Assembly (NCBI GenBank): GCA_012845835.1
Contig: JABAKD010000005.1
Coordinates: 62,001-126,000 of the forward strand
Direction of reading: 5' to 3'
Length of the DNA stretch: 64,000 bases
From: Undaria pinnatifida
Lineage: Eukaryota; Sar; Phaeophyceae; Laminariales; Alariaceae
The translations under genes were made by a program, and so were the position numbers. Shown one piece after another: positions 57,540 through 64,000 of this stretch. The notes below the pieces were generated by a model. The model saw only the letters and a program-made list of their open reading frames with translations, ran no database searches and was not told where the DNA came from. Each line of letters opens with the position of its first letter. Positions within the stretch are counted from its first letter, which is position 1.

Positions 57540-57858
57540 AAGTTTGTTTCATTTTGTTTTATTTTTATCTTTGTTTTTATATGTTTTCTTATTATTATTT
57601 TGTTTTTGTTTCTGTTTTTGTTTATTTCGTACTCTCTCTTCCAATGTATTTCTGTTGCTGACGTATGTATGTTGTGCCTGTCGTACCCAGTACTGGGGCA
57701 TGACATTGCGTTGTCGAATGCATTACGATGCATTATCTCTGTGTCGTAGCTTGTGACCACAGAGCTGATCTTTCTAGGGTGAAGAATCAGTACGGACACT
57801 GGGTGTGCTGGATGTCGACGAGTAGAAGAACGGTTTAATGTGAAGAACACACACACAC
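57540..57858 (+). mobile_element. LINE 3' end, 5'-truncated copy
   Basis: It matches 32700-33029 of the LINE with a few differences. It starts in the T-rich part of the 3' UTR and ends in the same GAAGAACACACACACAC tail. Extreme 5' truncation is typical of LINE insertion by target-primed reverse transcription. Confidence 0.85.
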
Positions 57859-58215
57859 CAAACGCAGTAGCATATGCCCAACGAAGTAAAGTCACTGTCG
57901 CGTTTAATTGTTGTGACGTCGCATGTCCACGTCACCTTGCTTGCTGCATTTGTAAAATGTATTTCTGTCTTAGAATTGTCGATCTCAGAGCGCCATATAC
58001 AACTATATACCTAGACCTCGCCCCCTTCGGACGTCTCGCTCGGCATATCCTCCCCCCTCTCAGCCCTTCTCAGCCCGTAATTGCCGAAAAGAAAATTAGT
58101 TGCTGGGGAAAAGAACCGTCCCGAAGTTACTTGCCTTCCTTGCTTTCCCTAGTCTCAGCTCTCATTCTCTGATCTTTACTGCTTGCTCTCTGATATTTTT
58201 TTTTTGCTTTTTCAG

Positions 58216-58728
58216 CAACTTCTTTTTTGTACTTTTACTTTCGAAGTTGGCCGATTGCTGGCTGTTGGGAGGGAATTGCCGTTGACGGCTGCAAACAATT
58301 TGAATTTGAAATTTGCCGGATCGGCAATAACAATTTGAAGTTGAAATTTGCGAAGCGGACCAAGGCTAGTGCGGGAGGAGGCTCCGCCAACAGTAGTGGG
58401 GGTGGTGGAGGTTCAGGATCAGGCGTGTGGAAGCTGGTCGGGCAAGAACGGGACTCAGCTTCTTCTGGCAATCCTGATTGGCCGTGCCCGAGCAAGGGTT
58501 GTGACGGCTTCCTCATCGCACGAAATAGGAAAAACAGGAGTTCCCAGTACGCTGTCTGCGACACCTGCAGGAGTGACGAGCCTTCCACGTGCCAAGCTTT
58601 TCATAACCTAAACAAGAAGCACTGGGGAAGCGGCGACAACCCTCGTGTGTGTGACTGGTGTGACGCGGACACCTGTGATTCACCTTCGATCGGCGTCCCT
58701 AACGAAGGAGCTGAGAGCTTGACGAAAC
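58216..58728 (+). CDS. putative exon of a Cys-rich (zinc-ribbon-like) protein
   Basis: It is preceded by a long T-rich tract ending in TTTTTCAG (58215) and closed by AC|GTGAGT, so it looks like an exon. The open frame (in frame with 58227) has a Gly/Ser linker (~58375-58425), then WPCPSKGCDGFL...SQYAVCDTC, a C-x4-C/C-x2-C pair suggesting a zinc ribbon. RVCDWCDADTCDSP (58650-58685) adds further Cys. The frame ends with one base left over, so it cannot join directly in frame to the exon at 59771; another exon or a different gene is needed. The function is unknown. Confidence 0.45.
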
Positions 58729-59770
58729 GTGAGTTACATTTCTGTTGTTGTGCTGTGATTTCTTTTTCATGCGTACAAACACACTTTTGCATGTACGAGT
58801 ACGTACGTGTACGGGGCAGTCCCGTCATCGCGGTGTAAGCGGGAATTGTACAAGTACTCAGGTCTACGAGTGAGTAGACCTATGCAGTGACGCTGTGTGA
58901 TGCGATTTATTTTTCATACGTACAGCCAAACACACTTCATAAATGTACGACTACGAGTACGGGGCAGTCCCGTCATCGGGGTAAGCGGGGGTTGAACGAG
59001 TGGTCCATGCAGTGACGCTTTGTGCTGTGATATAAACACACGTTTTGGATGTACGACTACGACTACGTGGTATCTATACATCTAAGACGCAATGAAAACG
59101 GGCAAGTCTCATCACGGGGGTCAGCCAGGGTTGTAAAAATGGTCCATGCAGTGATAAATAACAGCAGCATGATACCTCAGCACCAGTCGCAGTACACACT
59201 GGAGGTTGATATATAGCAGTAAACAGAAGCTGAAGTTAACCTGGGTGATGCTGGAGAGCAGTCCCGTGATTGGGGTTAGCGAGTTGTTCATGTAGTGACG
59301 CGGTGTACTACTACTGTTACTCATTTTTCATACAACCACATAAACTCTTTGTATTAACGAGTACAAGTAGGGTGCGCAACCTCTTCAGGAATCGCAGTAC
59401 ACGTCGGTCGTAATAGTGTTGATAGCAGCAGTAATAGAGTAGTACCGAACAATATATACAGCAGGTACTGTCTCTTACCCTTCGTTGTCGGTATTCCGCC
59501 GGTAGGCCTTATATAGCAGTATACCGGGGCTTACGCTTACCGGTTGCGACTGTGAATCCCGTTCGTTCCTGTCCCAGTGGTGGTTTCATAGGTGTTAGCA
59601 ACGTTGTGGTACCAGGCAGGGCTTTGCCCATAAACGACCGCTTTCATTACAACAGTGTTAAATTGTACGACTTCCTTTCAAACTTTGGAAATCGACGACA
59701 GCTACGTGGCCTCACTATTTTGAACATTCACTGAACGCAAGGTATTCCCATCCGTTGTTGTCGTTTGCAG
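58729..59770 (+). repeat. putative intron with ~120-140-bp tandem repeats
   Basis: Four diverged units (58749-58893, 58894-59014, 59015-59153, 59252-59382) share TTTTTCATACGTACA...CAAACACAC, TGTACGACTACGAGTACGGGGCAGTCCCGTCATC, GGGGTAAGCGGG and GGTCCATGCAGTGACGC phrases, quoted here as separate pieces. Each unit contains a donor-like GGTAAGC or a relative of it, and one has an acceptor-like TACAG. The segment lies between a GTGAGT donor and a TTTGCAG acceptor. Confidence 0.6.
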
Positions 59771-59938
59771 AAGCCCTGCGAAGCAGCCGCCGAGGGCCGC
59801 CAAGTCGGCGAGGAAATAAACACGAAGTGCACCGGCGACATCAAGGTCGGTGACCTCCTGAAGAAGGCAGGCGACCACTTGCTCGATATACATCCCGCAT
59901 TCCATTCCCACGTTGCCACGAGGGCGTTCGACATCGAG
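59771..59938 (+). CDS. internal exon of an unknown Cys-containing protein
   Basis: The acceptor TCGTTTGCAG (59761-59770) and donor GAG|GTACGT (59939) bound exactly 56 codons. These run KPCEAAAEGRQVGEE... to ...ATRAFDIE, with GC-rich third positions typical of coding sequence. It contains GDIKVGDLLKKAGDHLLDIHP, a likely helical segment. It joins in phase 0 to the exon at 60213. The N-terminal exon is not identified. No family is recognised. Confidence 0.5.
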
Positions 59939-60212
59939 GTACGTTCTACTCTTATCTTGCGTCCTGTGTGTCACGAGTCGAGACATCCATGTCTCTTGCT
60001 CAAGACTAGGGGATGGCGTGCGGATATAGTCTATGAAGTGCGGTTCCTTTTCCAAGTACCAAGAGCAAGTACAACAATACCACAACAATTACTAACAACG
60101 AAAGGAGCTCCAATAATTTGGATGGTTACGACGTCTGCTGGAGAGAAGTACGAATACTTTTTTACACATACTTATCGACGTTCTCCCGCCATGCTTCAAC
60201 GTTTGTGGACAG

Positions 60213-60317
60213 ATCCACAAGACCATCGACAAAAAACAAGAGTGCAAGGTGCTGGGTACCCCCGCTGAGGAGGAAGAGTCCAAGCAAGCCTGCATGCTCC
60301 TTCGGAAGCAATGTTGA
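60213..60317 (+). CDS. terminal exon of the same unknown protein
   Basis: After an acceptor GTTTGTGGACAG (60212) the frame reads IHKTIDKKQECKVLG, TPAEEEESKQACML and LRKQC, then TGA at 60315-60317. It continues the 59771-59938 exon without a phase change. Three Cys in 34 residues plus those upstream suggest disulfides or metal binding. Between the two exons, 59939-60212 is the intron; a 167-codon frame running through it (59765-60268) is explained by chance read-through. Confidence 0.5.
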   Translation: MHKTIDKKQECKVLGTPAEEEESKQACMLLRKQC

Positions 60318-60892
60318 CAGCACGTTCTTTATAGAACGTTAAGTTGTGGTTTATTATACCAGCATCGTTTTTTGATAACTATGCCTAAATGCGTGCTCTT
60401 CGTCTTTCAGGAATACAAATGTACTTCACATGTTTGCGGTGTGTGCGTTCAAGTTCCTGCTTCCAGCATGTTTTTTCTGGCACTGCGCTCCTTTACATCT
60501 TAATAAGTTGTAGTTTTCCTGTCTCTATCCTTGACAAGCGCGTGCCTGGTGTTTATGCACTGCGATAATTTATTATTGATGATCGACTTAGAGAGAGCTA
60601 TTAATAAGTGTACAGGACCTAGGTGCTACCTGAGAGGTGGAAGGATATGCCAAGCAAGTCCTCCGACGTGCCCATCATGGACTGGGTGAATTGATGATAA
60701 TAACAAACTCATAATCATAATCGTCTCTATTCTGTACCGTTGTACTATATATGGACCTCTTGGCATTTTCAAGTCGCCAGTTGCGCCATTTGTGCTTCTT
60801 TTCCTACTGAATGTCTATTCCTCCTTCCGCAAGCGTAGCGGGCGGCGCCCAGCCGCCCGCGAGCGAAGCCCTTGTATATATTATAAAAATTA
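60318..60892. other. 3' flank, no gene; GC-rich hairpin
   Basis: No gene is recognised. At 60838-60860 a perfect hairpin GCGGGCGGC/GCCGCCCGC (5-nt loop) sits ~30 bp before the foldback left end. The 60.3-60.8 kb part may be the 3' UTR of the upstream gene. Confidence 0.45.
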
Positions 60893-61498
60893 AAATACAC
60901 TCCAGCTGTGAGATCGAAGATTTCGTCGAAACTCATCTTTGCAAGCTGTGTGTGATACTCCGATCGCGCGCATTACGAGTTGTGTGTCCTCATTAAGGAT
61001 ATAGGTCGGCGACTCCCCTTACAACTACAGTGTAGCTATCAGGGTCAACAGGATGATTTTAGTCAGTCTGTGCGCGGAAACTATGAAACCCGTTTCTGAG
61101 GGGGACAAAATCTGACAGCTGTGAAGGGAAAGGGGGGCCTGGTTTTGATCAAAAGCGAGCGGGTTTGGAGGGGGGCGGGGGGGGGGGGGGGGGGGGGGAA
61201 GGGGCAATTTGTGCATGTAAGCTATAAATCCTTTTGAGGGGATAAATCTCACGGTTTTGGCACCAGTATATTATTGGGGGTGGGGGGGTTGGGGGGGGTG
61301 GGGGGGGGGCAGCTCATTATGTGCCTGGAAACTATACATTATTTTGAGGGGATAAATGTGACATTTTTGGAAATAATACATTAGTTTATCATGTATATCC
61401 TGGGGTAATTCGTACAATCAGTGAGTAAAGAGGGGGTGGAGTGTTCGAGGGGGTGGGGTTGGGATGGGTTGGAGGGGGGGAGGGTGGGGGGGTGGGGG

Positions 61499-61558
<60 letters not shown>

Positions 61559-62596
61559 GGGGGGGGGGGGGGGGNNNNNNNNNNNNNNNNNNNNNNNNNN
61601 NNNNNNNNNNNNNNNNNNNNNNNNNNNNNNNNNNNNNNNNNNNNNNNNNNNNNNNNNNNNNNNNNNNNNNNNNNNNNNNNNNNNNNNNNNNNNNNNNNNN
61701 NNNNNNNNNNNNNNNNNNNNNNNNNNNNNNNNNNNNNNNNNNNNNNNNNNNNNNNNNNNNNNNNNNNNNNNNNNNNNNNNNNNNNNNNNNNNNNNNNNNN
61801 NNNNNNNNNNNNNNNNNNNNNNNNNNNNNNNNNNNNNNNNNNNNNNNNNNNNNNNNNNNNNNNNNNNNNNNNNNNNNNNNNNNNNNNNNNNNNNNNNNNN
61901 NNNNNNNNNNNNNNNNNNNNNNNNNNNNNNNNNNNNNNNNNNNNNNNNNNNNNNNNNNNNNNNNNNNNNNNNNNNNNNNNNNNNNNNNNNNNNNNNNNNN
62001 NNNNNNNNNNNNNNNNNNNNNNNNNNNNNNNNNNNNNNNNNNNNNNNNNNNNNNNNNNNNNNNNNNNNNNNNNNGCCACATTAATAAGCACTTCACGCAC
62101 AGGATATCACCTCGTTTTGTTTCGAGAGCCATCCATGCCGTTTGTGTCCCCCCCCCCCCCCACCTCGAACGCCCCCTTCTTCCCCATTACCCGCACCATC
62201 GCCTAGACCTACAGCCCTTCCTCCGCCCCCCCCCCCCCCGCCCCCCCCCGCCCCCTCCTCCCCCCCCCCCCCCCTCCTCCCCGCCCCCCCTCCCCGCCCC
62301 CACCCCCCACCTCCCCCCCAACCCATCCCAACCCCGCCCCCTCGAACACTCCACCTTCTCTTTACTCACTGATTGTACGACTTACCCCAGGATATACATG
62401 ATATACTGATGCACTATTTCAAAAACCGTCACATTTATCCCCTCAAAATAACGTATAGTTTCCCAGGGACATATTGAGCTGCCCCACACGCCCCCCCCCC
62501 CCCCGCCCGACCCCCCCCCCCATAATAAACTGGTGCCAAAACCGTCAGATTTGTCCCCTCGAAAGGATTTATAGCTTACTTGCACAAATTGCCCCT

Positions 62597-62630
<34 letters not shown>

Positions 62631-62980
62631 AAACCCGCTCGCTTTTGATCAAAACGAGGCCCCCACGTCCTCCAAAACTCCGCCTCACCTCCCTCACCGG
62701 TTATTTGACTTACAAAGATTCACTTGATAAAAGGATACATTGTCCTTCACAGCTGTCACATTTTGTCCCCCTCAGAAACGGGTTTTATAGTTTCCGCACA
62801 CAGACTGACTAAAATCATCCTGTTGACCCTGATAGCTACACTGTAGTTGTAAGGGGAGTCGCCGACCTATATCCTTAATGAGGACACACAACTCGTAATA
62901 CGCGCGATCGGGGTATCACACACAGCTTGCAAAGATGAGTTTCGACGAAATCTTCGATCTTACAGCTCGAGTGTATTTTC
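60893..62980. mobile_element. large G-tract foldback element with both inverted ends
   Basis: The left end is AAAATACACTCCAGCTGTGAGATCG (60893 on), and the inverted right end CGATCTTACAGCTCGAGTGTATTTTC finishes at about 62980. The arms are near mirror images. In order inward they hold the AAGCTGTGTGTGATACTCCG block, the GTCGGCGACTCCCCTT block, the AGGGTCAACAGG block, the TTGATCAAAA block and three first-type modules (left at about 61070, 61205, 61320; right at about 62400-62470, 62530-62590, 62760-62810). Beyond these, the right arm has an inverted second-type module (62080-62215). G-runs mark the left arm and C-runs the right. The centre is a gap. The huge Gly/Pro frames across it are artefacts. 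Confidence 0.85.
61575..62074. other. assembly gap, 500 N
   Basis: Exactly 500 undetermined bases, the size of a placeholder. It lies at the end of a G homopolymer block of more than 70 nt near the centre of an inverted repeat, where sequencing and assembly would be expected to fail. The true missing length is unknown. Confidence 0.99.
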
Positions 62981-63595
62981 ATTATTTATAATATGAAATA
63001 ATGTATTGAAAAATCCCAAGCCATGCGTCACAAATATTATTTCTACCGTGTCGGCCTCAGTATTGTAACCTCGACACTTCAATACCTCGAGGTTGCTTTA
63101 TTATTTCGTCGAGCGCTCTCTTCAAGGATCGGTTTCAACACCCCTCGCCCTACGTTCTCCCTGCCTACCTCGCCGTGAACGCGTGCGGGGGCTTGAAGAG
63201 AGAAGCGAGAAGTGAACACGGTCTTGGATATGGGGTGGTATGCTCGTGCATTTATTTGAAGTTTGGAAAAGGGAGTGGTAGTGCGCAAATATATACAAAT
63301 CGGCGACTTTTTAAACATTGCGGTAGTGATAGGAATAATGTTTTGTGAGCGCTTTGCATTGCTGCTCCGAAGAGTCCCTGTCCATGTTGCTTCGCGGGTT
63401 ATCCTCAAGTGAGTGCTTGCGTTGGACGCACTCTACATTTCACGGTGTTGCTGTGGAGAGAGGATCGACTTGAACGCCCCTCGCCCTTCGCTCGTGCTCC
63501 GGACCCCGTGAATCGTGAACGCGTGCGGGTTGTCAAGCGTCCTCACACCAATTGCCGCTTCTAAAAAAGGGCAGGTTGCTAGGGGACAATGAGCG

Positions 63596-63627
<32 letters not shown>

Positions 63628-63818
63628 CACATTAACTCGCATAATCAAGTCCGTGGTCACAGGACAGGCTCCAGTCACTCTGCAGCTGAGGAATACACCA
63701 GGGAAAAACACAAACAACCAAGGTGTTACATGCATATATCACAGCTGACGTAATTCATGCCTCCACAAGAAACATACATATATGAAATCGGGAGTCAGTT
63801 TACGATGCGCCAGCTCCA
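62981..63818. other. no gene recognised; internal duplication and microsatellite
   Basis: A phrase of the type AACRCCCCTCGCCCT...CGTGAACGCGTGCGGG recurs at about 63137-63190 and 63472-63530. A (TTG)n microsatellite is at 63597-63627. Minus-strand frames of 100-109 codons have no domain. Confidence 0.5.
63597..63627. repeat. (TTG)10 microsatellite
   Basis: An uninterrupted run of about ten TTG units. Confidence 0.95.
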
Positions 63819-64000
63819 TACCGGTGTGTGTGTTCTTAACATTAAACCGTTCTTCTACTCGTCGACATCCAGCACACCCAGTGTCCGTACTGATTCTTCA
63901 CCCTAGAAAGATCAGCTCTGTGGTCACAAGCTACGACACAGAGATAATGCATCGTAATGCATTCGACAACGCAATGTCATGCCCTAGTACTGGGTACGAC
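63819..64000 (-). mobile_element. LINE 3' end, minus strand, running off the window
   Basis: The reverse complement of 63819-64000 matches 32850-33029 with about one difference (GTAGC versus GTGGC) and ends in the same (CA)n tail (GTGTGTGTG at 63823-63831 on +). Such near-identity implies recent mobility. The rest of the copy continues beyond 64000. Confidence 0.9.

Noticed and set aside
59765..60268. 167-codon open frame through the 59.9-60.2-kb intron
   Set aside because: The frame is kept open by chance. The exon-like parts end at a GTACGT donor and resume at an acceptor in phase with a clean stop.
61381..62409. Several 200-320-codon Gly- or Pro-rich frames
   Set aside because: They consist of G/C homopolymers and undetermined bases across the gap; they are not genes.

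Overview
The window looks like repeat-dominated nuclear DNA from a eukaryote, probably an alga or related protist. A brown alga or other stramenopile is my best guess, but nothing here proves it. The reasons are spliced-looking exons (GTGAGT and GTACGT donors with polypyrimidine-AG acceptors), TTAGGG-type interstitial telomere motifs, an RTE-like LINE, a DIRS-order retrotransposon with split direct repeats, a probable tRNA-derived SINE, and no operons or Shine-Dalgarno-led genes. Almost all the recognisable content is mobile or repetitive.

Layout. 1-5.6 kb: no gene recognised; telomere-like motif inside an 84-bp duplication (2.1 kb) and a minisatellite (3.9 kb). 5.7-20.4 kb: two direct copies of a ~495-bp repeat (5666-6157, 19859-20358) bracket about 13.7 kb of pyrimidine-rich, strongly degenerate tandem repeats with only traces of coding sequence. 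20.4-24.2 kb: unrecognised sequence, then an AT-rich island holding a broken reverse-transcriptase remnant. 24.2-28.6 kb: cluster of G-tract-rich foldback-type repeats, partly duplicated in tandem. 28.7-33.03 kb: a LINE with an open 1080-codon endonuclease/RT frame that is 5'-truncated, with a duplicated 3' region and a (CA)n tail. 33.5-39.95 kb: a decayed DIRS/PAT-like element on the minus strand (gag, RT, RNase H, tyrosine recombinase) with A1-ORFs-B1-A2-B2 split direct repeats. 40-45.5 kb: decayed minus-strand repeat-coding sequence and an old LINE 3' end. 45.5-53.5 kb: more foldback elements, a probable SINE, a TTAA-bounded MITE and degenerate coding traces. 54.57-57.41 kb: a 2.84-kb terminal-inverted-repeat element with a candidate GTAA target duplication and no visible transposase. 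57.5-60.3 kb: a LINE 3' fragment, then the best candidates for host exons. 60.9-62.98 kb: a large foldback element whose centre is a 500-N assembly gap. The window ends inside another, nearly identical LINE 3' end.

The candidate for an undescribed system is the G-tract foldback family. Its termini are conserved inverted repeats (core CACTCCAGCTGTGAGATCGAA). Its arms repeat a ~55-bp module between long G homopolymers, so each complete copy is G-rich on one strand in the left arm and on the other strand in the right arm. At least seven full or partial copies lie in this window, and none contains a convincing protein gene. Identities and copy boundaries were judged by eye.
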